64,000 nt of DNA from Methylobacterium brachythecii. Its GTDB lineage: Bacteria > Pseudomonadota > Alphaproteobacteria > Rhizobiales > Beijerinckiaceae. The stretch spans positions 565,393 through 629,392 of the forward strand of contig NZ_JACIDN010000001.1 in the NCBI RefSeq assembly GCF_014196345.1, given 5' to 3'. Below are positions 8,497 to 19,071 of the stretch, one piece after another. The position numbers were made by a program, and so were the translations under genes. Position 1 is the first letter of the stretch. Each line of letters begins with the position of its first letter. The notes under the pieces were generated by a model. That model was not told the DNA's origin, did not search any database, and was given only the letters and a program-made list of their open reading frames with translations.

Positions 8497-9588
8497 ATGC
8501 TCAACCCGCCCATCCGCTACATGCCGGACGTCGAAGACGTGAAGCCCGACGAGGGGCAGACGATCGAGCACCTCTGCGAGGCCTTCGACACAATCCTCGA
8601 GACCACGGCGAAGGATTACGGCCACGCGGTCCGCTCGGTCCACGCCAAGTCCCACGGTATCCTCGAAGGCGTGATGCGGATCGAGGACCGGCTGCCGCCC
8701 GAATTGGCTCAGGGGCTCTTCGCCACTTCCGGCGAGCACAGAGTCTTCATGCGGATGTCGACCAATGCGGGCGATATCCTCCCCGATACGATCTCACTGC
8801 CACGTGGCCTTGCGCTGAAGGTGCTCGACGTGACGGGCGAGCGGCTGCCCGGTGCCGAGGGCACGACGCAGGACTTCGTGATGGTCAACGGGAAGGTCTT
8901 TCAGGCGCCGAACGCCGAGAAGTTCCTAGGCAGCCTCAAGCTCCTCGCGAAGACGACCGATCGGATCGAGGGTGTGAAGGTTGCCGCCTCGGCCGTCCTG
9001 CGCGGCGTCAACAAGGCGCTGCATGCGGTCGGCATCGACAGCCCCGCCATCGGATCGCTCGGGGGCGCCCCGAACGTCGATCCGCTCGGCGAGACCTATT
9101 ACAGCGTCACGCCGTTCCGCTACGGCGACTACATCGCCCAGTTCTCGCTGGCCCCGGTGGCACCCGCCCTGACTGCGCTGACCGGGACCGAGATCGATCC
9201 CTCTGGCAGGCCGGATGCGATCCGTGAGACGGTGCAATCCGAGATGCGTGGAATCGAAGGGGTCTGGGAATTTCGGGTTCAGCTCTGCCGCGATCTCGAA
9301 CGGCAGCCGGTCGAGGATCCGACCGTGGCCTGGGACGAGGAAGAAGCGCCATTCCAGAGAGTCGCCACGATCACGGTCCGCCCGCAGGATAGCTGGGACG
9401 CGGAGCAAGTTCGGGCTGTCGATGAGGGCATGCGCTTCGGCGTTTGGACCGGCCTCGCCGCACACCAGCCGCTCGGAAACATCAATCGCGCCCGCAACGC
9501 GCCCTACCGGCACTCGGCGAACTTCCGGCAGCGATTCAATGGCTGCCCGATCCACGAGCCGCAGGCGGGGGATGCGCCGCGATCCTGA
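8497..9588 (+). CDS. Catalase-like haem protein (SrpA/catalase-related family)
   Basis: A 363-residue member of the short catalase-related family, smaller than monofunctional catalases (about 480 or more residues). The distal-side region is recognisable (SVHAKSHGILEGVM, His about residue 49, then RMSTNAGDILPDTISLPRGLALKV), as in haem catalases. The usual proximal RxxxY helix is not obvious. A peroxidase role towards organic or hydrogen peroxide is likely but unproven. The ATG at 8497 has a strong AGGAGG site embedded in a small hairpin. The gene stands alone and ends just before a family A repeat. Confidence 0.88.
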   Translation: MLNPPIRYMPDVEDVKPDEGQTIEHLCEAFDTILETTAKDYGHAVRSVHAKSHGILEGVMRIEDRLPPELAQGLFATSGEHRVFMRMSTNAGDILPDTISLPRGLALKVLDVTGERLPGAEGTTQDFVMVNGKVFQAPNAEKFLGSLKLLAKTTDRIEGVKVAASAVLRGVNKALHAVGIDSPAIGSLGGAPNVDPLGETYYSVTPFRYGDYIAQFSLAPVAPALTALTGTEIDPSGRPDAIRETVQSEMRGIEGVWEFRVQLCRDLERQPVEDPTVAWDEEEAPFQRVATITVRPQDSWDAEQVRAVDEGMRFGVWTGLAAHQPLGNINRARNAPYRHSANFRQRFNGCPIHEPQAGDAPRS

Positions 9589-9629
9589 AGCGGCACTCAG
9601 TGGATCGCTAGGCATGTCTCAAGCTCAAC

Positions 9630-9722
9630 CGTCATAGCGAGCGTAGCGACGCAATCTAGGGCCACAGCCGCAACGTCGGTGCGTTGGCCCTGGATTGCTT
9701 CGCCTTCGGCTCGCAATGACGG
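9630..9722. repeat. Palindromic repeat family A, copy 2
   Basis: A 93-bp element in the convergent gap between the catalase-like gene and the membrane protein. The arms are GTCATAGCGAGCGTAGCG and GGCTCGCAATGAC, with the internal signatures CAATCTAGGGCC / GGCCCTGGATTGCTTCG. Confidence 0.88.
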
Positions 9723-9743
9723 GTCACGGTCGAAGCCCAGCCG

Positions 9744-11828
9744 CTACGCCGTCCGGCCTCTCCGGCCTTCGACCAGCCACATCGCCAGCACCGCCAGCGC
9801 GAGCGCCGCAAGCGCCCACAGTCCCAGCGCCAGCGGATAGACCTCGACGCCCAGGATGTTGGCGCTGTCGCTCGGGCGGAAGCCGATCCAGTCGGCGCCG
9901 CCGAGGCGACCACCGCGAACGGTCTGGAGGCGCGGAACGATGGTCGCGCCGTTGGCGTCCGCCACGCGGCGGATGCTGCCGCCACTGGCCTCCGCGACGG
10001 CTTTCAGCCGCTCGGTATCGCTGAACACGTCTGCGAGTTCGCGGGGATTGGCCGGGCCGACGCTGACGAAGGCGACGAGGTTGCCGGAGCGCAGGGTGTG
10101 CAGGCCGAGCTGCTCGGCCTCGAAAGTGCCGGTGAACAGGCCCGGCTCGGACTGTTTCAGGTCGAGGGTACGCGTGTTGCCGGTCGGGCCGGTGACAGTG
10201 ACGGGCTCGGCCATCTCGCTCATGGTCTGGCGCTCGACGCGAACCTCGCGGCCGTGCCCGGTGGTCTGCGCGCGCAGGGCCTCCTCTTCCAGGCCCGGCT
10301 CCTTCATCAGCCAGTGGGCGAGGCGGCGCAGCAGGTCGAGATAGGGGCCGCCCTGCTGGTAGCCGCGCGCCCAGAGCCAGGATTGATCGGACAGCATCAG
10401 CGCGACGCGGCCCTTATCGACCCGCGACAGGTTGAGCAGCGGCAGGTTGTTCGGGCCGGATAAGATCGGCTGAATGCCGGGTCGCGATTCCGACGAGACG
10501 ATGCGCAGCCAGTCGCCCCAGGCCGGCGGGTTCGCTTCCGATCCCGGCAGCGCCCGCGTGACGGGATGGCGTGCGCCGGTCTCCGTCAGCTTGGCCTTGA
10601 AGGCCTGCTCGACGACCTTGCCGTTGGGTTCGCCGGGCAGGACTGCCGAGAGCCGCGTGCGGGCGAGGCTCATGGGCGAGGCGAATTCCGGCCCGGCGGC
10701 CACCAGCAGCGCGCCGCCCTCACGGACGTAGCGGGCGATGTTGTCGAAATAAGCCGAGGGCAGCACGCTCTGATTGGCGTAGCGGTCGAAGATGATCAGG
10801 TCGAAGTCTTTGATCTTCTGGACGAACAGCTCGCGGGTCGGGAAGGCGATCAGCGAGAGTTCGGAGATCGGCGTGCCGTCCTGCTTCTCCGGGGGACGCA
10901 GGATGGTGAAGTGCACGAGGTCGACGCTGGCGTCGGATTTCAGCAGGTTGCGCCAAGTGCGCTCGCCCTGGTGAGGCTCGCCCGAGACGAGCAGCACCCT
11001 GAGTTTCTCGCGGATGCCCTCGATCGGCAGAACGGCGCGGTTGTTCACCGTCGTCAGCTCGCCGGGCAGCGGATCGACCTCGATCTCGACGACGTTCGGG
11101 CCGCCATGCTCGATCTTGGTGGTGAGCGAGAAGGGCTGACCGGTGGGGAAGGTTTTCCGGCCGATCTCCTCGCCGTCCCGACGTACGGTGACGGTGGCGC
11201 TGCCGGTGCCGCCGCGCTCCTGCACTTCGGCCCGGATGGTGAGGTCCTTGCCGACGATGCCGAAGCGCGGGGCCTCCAGCATCTTGATCTGTCGGTCGCG
11301 CTCGTCCGGATGGCCGGTGACGAGCACGTGCAGCGGTGCCTTGATGCCGAGCGCCTCGAGGCTCTGCGGGATGTCGTGGACCACGCCGTCCGTGAGCATC
11401 ACGACGCCGGCCAGCCGCTCGGGCGGGACGTCGGCAAGGGATTGCGAGAGGGCCGTGAACAGCCGGGTGCCGTCGTCGCCGTCCTTGGCGTCCTGCACGT
11501 CGATGAAGCGCGGTTCGATATTGGCGAGGGTGCCGAAGCGCCGCTCCAACTCGGCCTTCACCTGATCGGTCATCTGCGGCCGGTCGCCGAGCGTCTGAGA
11601 GCCCGACCGGTCGACGATCACCGCGGCGACGTCCTTCACCGGCTCGCGGTCCTCCCGCACGAGGGAGGGGTTCGCGAGCGCGGCGAGCACCAAGGCGAGG
11701 GCCACCGCGCGTAGCAGAGCTGTCCGTCCACGCGCCACGATGGCCAGCACGACGAACAGCGCGACGATGACGCCGAAGCCGGCGAGCACCGGCCAGGGAA
11801 TCAGCGGAGTGAAGCTGAGGCTCAGCAT
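9744..11828 (-). CDS. Large membrane protein of the MoxR-DUF58-DUF4159 cluster (glutamine amidotransferase / vWA-like)
   Basis: A 694-residue protein with two N-terminal membrane helices (about residues 10-55), a long periplasmic region and one C-terminal helix (LGLWALAALALAVLAMWLVEG). After the N-terminal helices the segment DVAAVIVDRSGSQTLGD resembles a von Willebrand A MIDAS start (DxSxS-like). The middle has a class I glutamine-amidotransferase-like fold pattern (LRVLLVSGEPHQGERTWRNLL, GGALLVAAGPEFASP) without an obvious catalytic Cys. It is the last gene of the four-gene minus-strand cluster, 88 nt after the DUF4159 gene. The role is probably assembly or quality control of envelope proteins together with MoxR; this is inferred from context. 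Confidence 0.8.
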   Translation of the reverse strand: MLSLSFTPLIPWPVLAGFGVIVALFVVLAIVARGRTALLRAVALALVLAALANPSLVREDREPVKDVAAVIVDRSGSQTLGDRPQMTDQVKAELERRFGTLANIEPRFIDVQDAKDGDDGTRLFTALSQSLADVPPERLAGVVMLTDGVVHDIPQSLEALGIKAPLHVLVTGHPDERDRQIKMLEAPRFGIVGKDLTIRAEVQERGGTGSATVTVRRDGEEIGRKTFPTGQPFSLTTKIEHGGPNVVEIEVDPLPGELTTVNNRAVLPIEGIREKLRVLLVSGEPHQGERTWRNLLKSDASVDLVHFTILRPPEKQDGTPISELSLIAFPTRELFVQKIKDFDLIIFDRYANQSVLPSAYFDNIARYVREGGALLVAAGPEFASPMSLARTRLSAVLPGEPNGKVVEQAFKAKLTETGARHPVTRALPGSEANPPAWGDWLRIVSSESRPGIQPILSGPNNLPLLNLSRVDKGRVALMLSDQSWLWARGYQQGGPYLDLLRRLAHWLMKEPGLEEEALRAQTTGHGREVRVERQTMSEMAEPVTVTGPTGNTRTLDLKQSEPGLFTGTFEAEQLGLHTLRSGNLVAFVSVGPANPRELADVFSDTERLKAVAEASGGSIRRVADANGATIVPRLQTVRGGRLGGADWIGFRPSDSANILGVEVYPLALGLWALAALALAVLAMWLVEGRRGRTA

Positions 11829-11916
11829 AAGGTGGAGCCTTCAGTGATGAACGGGAAAATCCCTCTCTCCGCGTACGGGGAGAGAGGATGCGCGGGTGGC
11901 GTGGTCTGGCAAAAAA

Positions 11917-14772
11917 TCACTGCCCCAACCGCTCAAGCAGTGCCGGGACGTGCACCTGATCCGCCTTGTAGTTTCCCGTCAGCGTATAGATCACGATGTT
12001 CACGCCGCCGCGGAACGACATCTCGCGCTGGCGCTGGTCGCCGCCGGACATCGGGTAGAGCGGAGCGCCCTCCTTGCTGAACGCCCAGGCCGCGGCGAGA
12101 TCGTTGCCCGTGATGATGATCGGCGTGACCCCGTCGCCGGCGCGGGCCGGGCGTCGCTCGGCGCCGTCGGTCGGAGCCGGGGGCAGGGCCTCCACCCAGG
12201 TCTGGCCAGTCGTGTAGCGGCCAGGAAAATTGTCGACGAGGTAGAAGGCTTTGGTCAGCACGTGGTCGTGCGGGATCGGCTCCAGTTCGGGCACTTCGAG
12301 GGTCGAGAGCATCTGGCGCAGATAGGCGCCCTCCGGCGTCGGCGGCCCGCCGGGGCGGGCGACCAGGGCGTCGCGGGTATCGAAGATCACGGTGCCGCCG
12401 TTGCGCATGAAGGCGTCGATCTTGCGGATCGCGGCCTCGCTCGGCTGCGGCCGGCCGGCCACGATCGGCCAGTAGATCAGCGGGTAGAAGGCGAGCTCGT
12501 CCTTGGCCGGATCGATCCCCGCCGGCTCGCCGGGCTCCAGTGCCGTACGGGCGGCGAGCACCTGCGTCAGGCCGGAGAGGCCGCTGCGGCTCGCTGTATC
12601 GACGGTCTCATCGCCGGTCGCGACGAAGGCGAGGCGGGTGATCAGCGCCGATTCGATGCCGTTCGGCCGGTTGGGCTGCGGCTCCGCGGCGTGGGCCGGT
12701 CGGATCGCGGGTGAGGCGGCGAGGAGGCCGATGCCGACAAGTGCGATCACTGCCGGACGGCTTCTCAGGCGCCCCATCAGGCTGGGACGGCCGCGTCCGC
12801 CGAGGAAGCCGCCGAGCCACAGGCCGGCGAGCGTGTCGAGGACGAGCAGTGCCAGGGCGAGGCTGAACAGCACGGCCCGCAGATCCACCGTCTCGGCCCC
12901 GCCGAGACCGCCGAGGCGGACGCCGGCGATGGCGCCGATATCCAGTGGCTTCAAGCGATCGTCGGGTTTCAGGGCGTTGACGCTGATGCCGCCCTCGGCC
13001 GGACCGTAGAAGCCGGGCGGATGGTCGAGCGTGGCGCGGTCGCCGTAATCGGCCGACACGGCGGTGGCCGAGGCGGGCGGGGAGCCGAGCGCGCCGAAGC
13101 CGTCGAGGGTCAGGCGCGGGGCGAGCACGGCGGCCTTGGCTTGTCCGCCTTCTCCGGTGGTGGGCTTCGCGCCCGATCCGGCCATGCCGACGACCCGGCG
13201 CAGCATATCCACGAACAGCCCGGAGAGCGGCAGGTTCGACCAGGTCGTGTCGGCGGTGACGTGGAACAGCACGAGGAGGCCCTGGCCGCGCTTCTCGGCA
13301 GTCACGACGGGCGTGCCGTCCTGCAGGGAGGCCCAGGTCTTGCCGGGCAGGTCGCCATCGGGTTCGGCCAGGATCTGGCGGCGCACGCCGATATCGGCAG
13401 GGGGCTTCAAGCCGGCAAAGGGACTCTCAGGCGCGAAATCAGCCACCGTCTTCGGATTGTCCCAGGAGAGCGTGCCGCCAAGATTACGGCCGCCGCGGCG
13501 CAGCCGCACCGGCACCAGCGGGTCGTTACCGCCCGCGAGACGCGGGCCGGCGAAACGCAGCAGCAAGCCGCCCTCGTCGACGAATTTTGTGACGCGCGCC
13601 AAGGTCTTGTCGTCGAGGGCGCCGACATCTGCCAGCACCAGCACGGTGACCTGGTTGTCGAGCATCTGCCCGATCGCCTCGGCCGTGCCCTGGCCGCCGC
13701 GCGGTTGTTGCACGTCGGCGAAGGGCGTCAGTGCGCGCGACAGGTAGTAGGTCGGGGCCAGCAGCGGCTGCGCCTGATCGCTGGTCCCGCCGAAGACGAG
13801 GCCGACGCGGCGGCGTTTGCCGCGCTCGTCCATCAGCACGACGGCGCCGGCCGAACGTTCGCCGGCGATCTCGAGCCGGGCGATGGTGTTGCGGATCTCC
13901 ACGGGCAGGTCGAAGCCGACTTCCTTCTCGGTGCCATTGGGCTCGAAGGCAAAGGGCGTCTCGGCGAGCGGCAGGCCCTTCTGGTCGAGGGCTCGCACGG
14001 TGCCGGTGTCGCGTCCGTTGGGCGCCGCACGCAGCACATGGGCGACCAGCCGACCGCCGCTTTCGCCGCCGGCCAGGGCCAAGGCGGGTGGCTGGTCGGC
14101 CTTCAGGACAGTGAGGGCTGTGCCGTGATTGGCCACCAACGCCGCGAGTGCCTTGGGGAAGCCTGCTCCGCCCGCATCCTCGATCCCGTCGCTGATCCAG
14201 ACGATCGCGGCATTCGGCGTCTTGTCGAGGAAGGCGCCGATCTGCGGGAGATGCGCGGAGCGGTCGGTGAGGATCGGGCGGGGCTGCACGGCGCGCAGCC
14301 GCTCCAACGCCGCGGCCGGCGCCTTGGCTTCGAGTGCGCCAGACTGCACGGCGACCGGATCGGCGGTCGGTAGCAGCGCCACCGGGCGGCCGTCGCGGGC
14401 GGCGCCCTCGATCTCGTCGGTGGCGGCGCGCAGCCGGTCGCGCCAGTCGTGGGCGGTGGAAAAGCCGTTATCGAGCAGGACGAGGAGCGGCGTGCGTCCG
14501 GCGGCCGCGCCGAGGCCGGCGGGGTTCCAGACGGGGCCGGAGACGGCGAAGATCAGGCAGGCAGCGGCGAGGATGCGCAGCAGCAGCAGCCAGGGCGGCG
14601 TGCGGGCCGGAGTCTCGCGCTTCGGCAGCAGGTCGGCGACGAGCTTCAGCGGCGGAAACTCGATGCGGCGCGGCCGCGGCGGCGTCACCCGCAGCAGGAA
14701 CCACAGGGCCGGCAGCGCGGCGAGGGCGGCCAGCGCGAGCGGTGCGGCGAAGGTGAGGGGAAGTCCGAACAC
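11917..14772 (-). CDS. DUF4159 domain-containing protein with BatA-type N-terminus
   Basis: 951 residues. The N-terminus is a BatA/aerotolerance-type segment with two membrane helices (MFGLPLTFAAPLALAALAAL; TPPWLLLLRILAAACLIFAV) followed by a vWA-like region (LLVLLDNGFSTAHDWRDRL). More membrane helices lie around residues 640-710. The C-terminal 220 residues are DUF4159 (LAFVATGDETVD, ELAFYPLIYWPIV, IDAFMRNGGTVIFDTRDA). It starts 9 nt after the DUF58 gene, so it is almost certainly co-transcribed. MoxR/DUF58/BatA-like sets elsewhere support chaperoning or activation of periplasmic proteins and stress tolerance; the exact client here is unknown. Confidence 0.88.
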   Translation of the reverse strand: MFGLPLTFAAPLALAALAALPALWFLLRVTPPRPRRIEFPPLKLVADLLPKRETPARTPPWLLLLRILAAACLIFAVSGPVWNPAGLGAAAGRTPLLVLLDNGFSTAHDWRDRLRAATDEIEGAARDGRPVALLPTADPVAVQSGALEAKAPAAALERLRAVQPRPILTDRSAHLPQIGAFLDKTPNAAIVWISDGIEDAGGAGFPKALAALVANHGTALTVLKADQPPALALAGGESGGRLVAHVLRAAPNGRDTGTVRALDQKGLPLAETPFAFEPNGTEKEVGFDLPVEIRNTIARLEIAGERSAGAVVLMDERGKRRRVGLVFGGTSDQAQPLLAPTYYLSRALTPFADVQQPRGGQGTAEAIGQMLDNQVTVLVLADVGALDDKTLARVTKFVDEGGLLLRFAGPRLAGGNDPLVPVRLRRGGRNLGGTLSWDNPKTVADFAPESPFAGLKPPADIGVRRQILAEPDGDLPGKTWASLQDGTPVVTAEKRGQGLLVLFHVTADTTWSNLPLSGLFVDMLRRVVGMAGSGAKPTTGEGGQAKAAVLAPRLTLDGFGALGSPPASATAVSADYGDRATLDHPPGFYGPAEGGISVNALKPDDRLKPLDIGAIAGVRLGGLGGAETVDLRAVLFSLALALLVLDTLAGLWLGGFLGGRGRPSLMGRLRSRPAVIALVGIGLLAASPAIRPAHAAEPQPNRPNGIESALITRLAFVATGDETVDTASRSGLSGLTQVLAARTALEPGEPAGIDPAKDELAFYPLIYWPIVAGRPQPSEAAIRKIDAFMRNGGTVIFDTRDALVARPGGPPTPEGAYLRQMLSTLEVPELEPIPHDHVLTKAFYLVDNFPGRYTTGQTWVEALPPAPTDGAERRPARAGDGVTPIIITGNDLAAAWAFSKEGAPLYPMSGGDQRQREMSFRGGVNIVIYTLTGNYKADQVHVPALLERLGQ

Positions 14773-14781
14773 CGCGTCTCC

Positions 14782-15696
14782 TCAGCCGCTTCCGCGCGCG
14801 GCGGCGACGAGCGTCAGAAGGCGGAGCGCCGCCTCGCTCGCCGGGCGATCGGTGCGGTGGATGGTCAGGGTCCAGCCCTGAGCGCGCACGATCTCGGACA
14901 GCCCGTCGCGATGCGCCGCGATTCGCGTCCGATAGGCCTCGCCCCAGGCGTCCGCATCGCCGATGTCGAGGCTCACCCCGCTCTCCGGTTCGTGCAGGAC
15001 GGCCTGGCCGGCGAAGGGAAAGGTCTCCTCGATCGGGTCGACGATCATGACGAGGTGGCCATGCGTGCCGCGTCCCGAGATCGACTGGACCGACCCGCGA
15101 ATCCGATCGAGCGGGGTCAGGAAGTCGCTGATCAGGATCGCCTCGTCGAAGCGGCCGGGCGTCGCGGTGGGGGGCAGGTCCTGAGTCAGTCCCGCTTCGT
15201 CATGGGCCAGCGTCTGAGCCATGCTCTCGACGATTCCGCGCGAGGAAACGGAGCGGGTCAGTCCGAGCAGTCCGACTCGCTCGCCGCCTTCCACGAAGGT
15301 GTCGGCCATTGCGAGGCCCAGCACCAGGGCGCGCTCGATCTTCGGCGCCTGGGCGAGATCGGAGGCGAAGCCCATCGAGGCGGAGCGGTCGATCCAGAAC
15401 CAGATGTTGTGAGCCGCTTCCCACTCCCGCTCGCGGACATAGAGCCGGTCGTCGCGGGCGGAGCGGCGCCAGTCGATCCGCGCGGCGGCCTCGCCGGTGA
15501 CGAAAGGCCGAAACTGCCAGAAGGTCTCGCCCGGTCCGGCCCGGCGGCGACCATGCAGGCCGTGCGCGAGCAGGCTCGACACGCGTCGCGCCTCGAGGAT
15601 CAGTCGCGGCATCCTGTCGGCGAGCGAGAGAGCACTTTCGGTCTCGCCCCGTCCGGGGATGCGTCGGTCGGCTTCGACGAGCCGGGTCTGGACCAT
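14782..15696 (-). CDS. DUF58 domain-containing protein
   Basis: A 304-residue cytosolic DUF58 protein, the usual partner of MoxR ATPases. The DUF58 core is clear (FRPFVTGEAAARIDWRRSARDDRLYVREREWE) and a vWA-like segment follows (NIWFWIDRSASMGF, with DRSAS in MIDAS position). The ATG at 15696 lies 13 nt after the moxR stop. An upstream in-frame start at 15759 would overlap moxR by about 50 nt and is less likely. Its position between the ATPase gene and the BatA/DUF4159 gene fits an adaptor role. Confidence 0.9.
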   Translation of the reverse strand: MVQTRLVEADRRIPGRGETESALSLADRMPRLILEARRVSSLLAHGLHGRRRAGPGETFWQFRPFVTGEAAARIDWRRSARDDRLYVREREWEAAHNIWFWIDRSASMGFASDLAQAPKIERALVLGLAMADTFVEGGERVGLLGLTRSVSSRGIVESMAQTLAHDEAGLTQDLPPTATPGRFDEAILISDFLTPLDRIRGSVQSISGRGTHGHLVMIVDPIEETFPFAGQAVLHEPESGVSLDIGDADAWGEAYRTRIAAHRDGLSEIVRAQGWTLTIHRTDRPASEAALRLLTLVAAARGSG

Positions 15697-15709
15697 TCGG
15701 TGCGGCGCC

Positions 15710-16717
<1,008 letters not shown>

Positions 16718-16930
16718 CGAGGGGGATGCTCCGCATGAAGAGAGGCCACCTCCTGGACGAAGGTGGCTACGAAAGGTCGAGTCTGCCGCCGAACATGGGG
16801 CGAACGCAAGCACCGCCGGTTTTGCCCGAGCGGACGGACGCTATATGGGCGGCTTCGGGCTCACGGCAGCATGGCCGCGACATTACGCGGAGGCCGGGCC
16901 TGAGATTTCGCCGCGAGGGAGCAGGGCTGC

Positions 16931-17356
16931 ATGGCTGACGGATCGGACGGCACGGCGTTTCCGGCAGGCTGGACGGCGTTCGACGATCCGGGCTTCGTCG
17001 CCCTCACCGGCCCGGTCCATCACCGCGTGGTGGATGGCCGCAAGCAGTTCGCCTTCAAAGCCGAGGACAAGCACGTCAACCTCGTCGGCCTCGTGCATGG
17101 CGGCATGCTCGTGACCTTCGCCGACCGCTCGCTCAGCATCGTCGCGATGGACGCGATGGACGGCGCCGGCTGCGTCACCATCGAGATGAACGTCCAGTTC
17201 GTCGGCGCGGCCAAGATCGGCGATCTGGTGGAGACGGTCCCCGAGATCGTGCGTAAGACCTCGTCGCTCGTCTTCGTGCGCTCGATCCTGACGAGCGGGG
17301 GGCGCCCGCTGGTCACCGTCTCGGGGATCTGGAAGGTCCTGAAGGATCGGTCCTGA
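16931..17356 (+). CDS. PaaI-type hotdog-fold acyl-CoA thioesterase
   Basis: A 141-residue single-domain hotdog protein. The catalytic-region helix HGGMLVTFADRSLSIVAMDAM and the strand VTIEMNVQFVGAAKIGDLVE are characteristic of the PaaI/4HBT group, which hydrolyses acyl- or aroyl-CoA thioesters. It is divergent from moxR across about 210 nt and is followed by a small ABM-like gene 33 nt downstream. The substrate cannot be inferred. Confidence 0.9.
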   Translation: MADGSDGTAFPAGWTAFDDPGFVALTGPVHHRVVDGRKQFAFKAEDKHVNLVGLVHGGMLVTFADRSLSIVAMDAMDGAGCVTIEMNVQFVGAAKIGDLVETVPEIVRKTSSLVFVRSILTSGGRPLVTVSGIWKVLKDRS

Positions 17357-17389
17357 CGCCGGGCGAGCGGTTCGACGGAGAGGTTTTGC

Positions 17390-17674
17390 GTGCAGTTCGT
17401 CCTGATCATCCACGATGTCGCCGATTACGGTGCGTGGAAGGGGGTGTTCGACGATGCCGCCTCGATCCGGCGGGAGGCAGGCGAGATCTCGTATCAGGTG
17501 CTGTGCGACGAGACGGACCCGAACAAGGTGGTCCATTTCTCGCACTGGCGCTCGCTCGATGAGGCGCGGGCCTTCTTCGAATCCGAGCGTCTGGTCGAGA
17601 TCCGGCGGCAGGCCGGTGTGGCGGCTCCGGAATTCCTCTACCTGCATCAGCGCGACAGCGGCGTGCTGAGCTGA
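17390..17674 (+). CDS. Small dimeric alpha-beta barrel (ABM-like) protein
   Basis: 94 residues, starting at a GTG preceded by GGAGAGG. The sequence pattern (MQFVLIIHDVADYGAWKGVF, then VVHFSHWRSLDEARAFFES) is that of the antibiotic-biosynthesis-monooxygenase / dimeric alpha-beta barrel fold, in which a beta strand and helix repeat. Such proteins may be monooxygenases or ligand binders; no catalytic residues identify a reaction. It lies between the thioesterase and DUF1285 genes in the same direction. Confidence 0.72.
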   Translation: MQFVLIIHDVADYGAWKGVFDDAASIRREAGEISYQVLCDETDPNKVVHFSHWRSLDEARAFFESERLVEIRRQAGVAAPEFLYLHQRDSGVLS

Positions 17675-17769
17675 TGCCTGCGCCTCGGCAGGCGCAACGC
17701 GCGGAGAGCCGACGCGTTGGAGAGTTCGGCCGGTCGACAATGGACCAGAGACAGCGAAACTGCGACGGC

Positions 17770-18360
17770 ATGAACGACTCAGCCGACCCAACCCTCGAAC
17801 GGCTCAGCGCGGCGCTTGGCGACCTGCCGAAGCGCGGTGCGCCGCCGGTGGAGACGTGGCATCCCGAACATTGCGGGTCGATCGACATCCGCATCGCGGC
17901 CGACGGCACGTGGTTTCACGAAGGCTCGCCGATCCGCCGGCCGGCGCTCGTGAAGCTGTTTTCCACGATCCTGCGCAAGGAGCCCGACGGTTCGACCGTG
18001 ATGGTCACCCCCGTCGAGCGCATGACCATCACGGTCGACGACGCGCCCTTCGTGGCCGTCGAGATGGCCGTGGACGGCGAGGGCGAGGCCCGGCGCATCG
18101 CCTTCCGCACGAACGTCGACGACCTGGTGCCCCTCGACCACGGACATCCGATCCGCTTCGAGCAGGACGGCTCTGGCGGGCTCAAGCCATACGTGAAAGT
18201 GCGCGGCGGCCTCTGGGCGCTGCTGACGCGCGCGCTGACCCATGAGCTCATGGATTGGGTCGAGGAGCGCGAGGTCGACGGCGAGCCCTGGCTCGGTCTC
18301 GCGGCCGGCGGTGTCTTTCACGCCATCGCGCGCAGCGCCGAGCTGGAGGTGGCCAAATGA
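17770..18360 (+). CDS. DUF1285 domain-containing protein
   Basis: 196 residues from the ATG at 17770 (MNDSADPTLERL). The DUF1285 pattern is evident: WHPEHCGSIDIRIAADGTWFHEGSPIRRPALVKLFSTILR, then FRTNVDDLVPLDHGHPIRF (read as separate motifs). The stop overlaps the start of the NUDIX gene as ATGA, giving translational coupling. The family function is unknown; it is conserved beside the CoA-pyrophosphatase gene in alphaproteobacteria. A longer frame to 17674 exists but overlaps the preceding stop and lacks a convincing ribosome site. Confidence 0.88.
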   Translation: MNDSADPTLERLSAALGDLPKRGAPPVETWHPEHCGSIDIRIAADGTWFHEGSPIRRPALVKLFSTILRKEPDGSTVMVTPVERMTITVDDAPFVAVEMAVDGEGEARRIAFRTNVDDLVPLDHGHPIRFEQDGSGGLKPYVKVRGGLWALLTRALTHELMDWVEEREVDGEPWLGLAAGGVFHAIARSAELEVAK

Positions 18361-19037
18361 GGCTTCCCGACGGGGCGCTCGCCCTCGACTTCCCGGCGAT
18401 CCACGCCGATGAGCTGTCGGATTTCCTGCATCGTGCCGAGCGTGGCCTCTCGCGCGATGCGCCGGGGCCTGGCGATCCGACCTGCAACCCCCGCGGCGAC
18501 CACGACCTCGATCCGGACGGTCTCGCCATCGCGCCACCCCAGCCGCACCGCCCGGCGGCGGTGCTCGTTCCGATCAAGCCGGTCTGCGGTGGCCTCGCGG
18601 TGGTGCTGACGCAGCGCGCCGTGCATTTGCGCGACCATTCCGGACAGATCGCCTTTCCCGGTGGCAAGGTCGATCCGGGCGATCCCTCGCCGGTCGCGAC
18701 GGCTCTGCGCGAGGCGGAGGAGGAAATCGGGCTCTCGCCGGCACTGGTTCGTCCGCTCGGCTATCTCGACCCCTACCTCTCGGCTACCGGCTTCATGGTC
18801 ACGCCTGTGGTGGGACTGGTCGAGGCGAATGCGCCCCTCACCATCAACCCGGACGAGGTGGCCGACGTGTTCGAGGTGCCTCTCGACCACCTGATGGATC
18901 CCGGGCGCCACCTTATCAAGACGCGGAGCTGGCAGGGGCGGATGCGAATCTACTACGCCATTCCCTTCGGCGAGCGATTGATCTGGGGCCTCACGGCCGG
19001 GATCGTGCATAATCTCTACGAGCGCCTGTTCCGGTAG
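18357..19037 (+). CDS. CoA pyrophosphatase (NUDIX hydrolase)
   Basis: A 226-residue NUDIX hydrolase of the CoAse type (NudL/YeaB-like), which cleaves CoA to 4'-phosphopantetheine and 3',5'-ADP. The Nudix box is GGKVDPGDPSPVATALREAEEEIGL split around REAEEEIG. The preceding HSGQIAFPGGK is the CoA-pyrophosphatase variant of the motif. The ATG at 18357 overlaps the DUF1285 stop (ATGA). It is followed by DUF6111 and cca, an order I recognise from alphaproteobacteria. It may have a housekeeping role in CoA turnover. Confidence 0.92.
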   Translation: MRLPDGALALDFPAIHADELSDFLHRAERGLSRDAPGPGDPTCNPRGDHDLDPDGLAIAPPQPHRPAAVLVPIKPVCGGLAVVLTQRAVHLRDHSGQIAFPGGKVDPGDPSPVATALREAEEEIGLSPALVRPLGYLDPYLSATGFMVTPVVGLVEANAPLTINPDEVADVFEVPLDHLMDPGRHLIKTRSWQGRMRIYYAIPFGERLIWGLTAGIVHNLYERLFR

Positions 19038-19071
19038 GCGCGCGGCTCCGAATTCGCGTCAATCGCCCGCC

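Noticed and set aside
10566..11714. 382-codon plus-strand open frame
   Set aside because: Shadow of the 694-residue membrane protein gene; no family motif.
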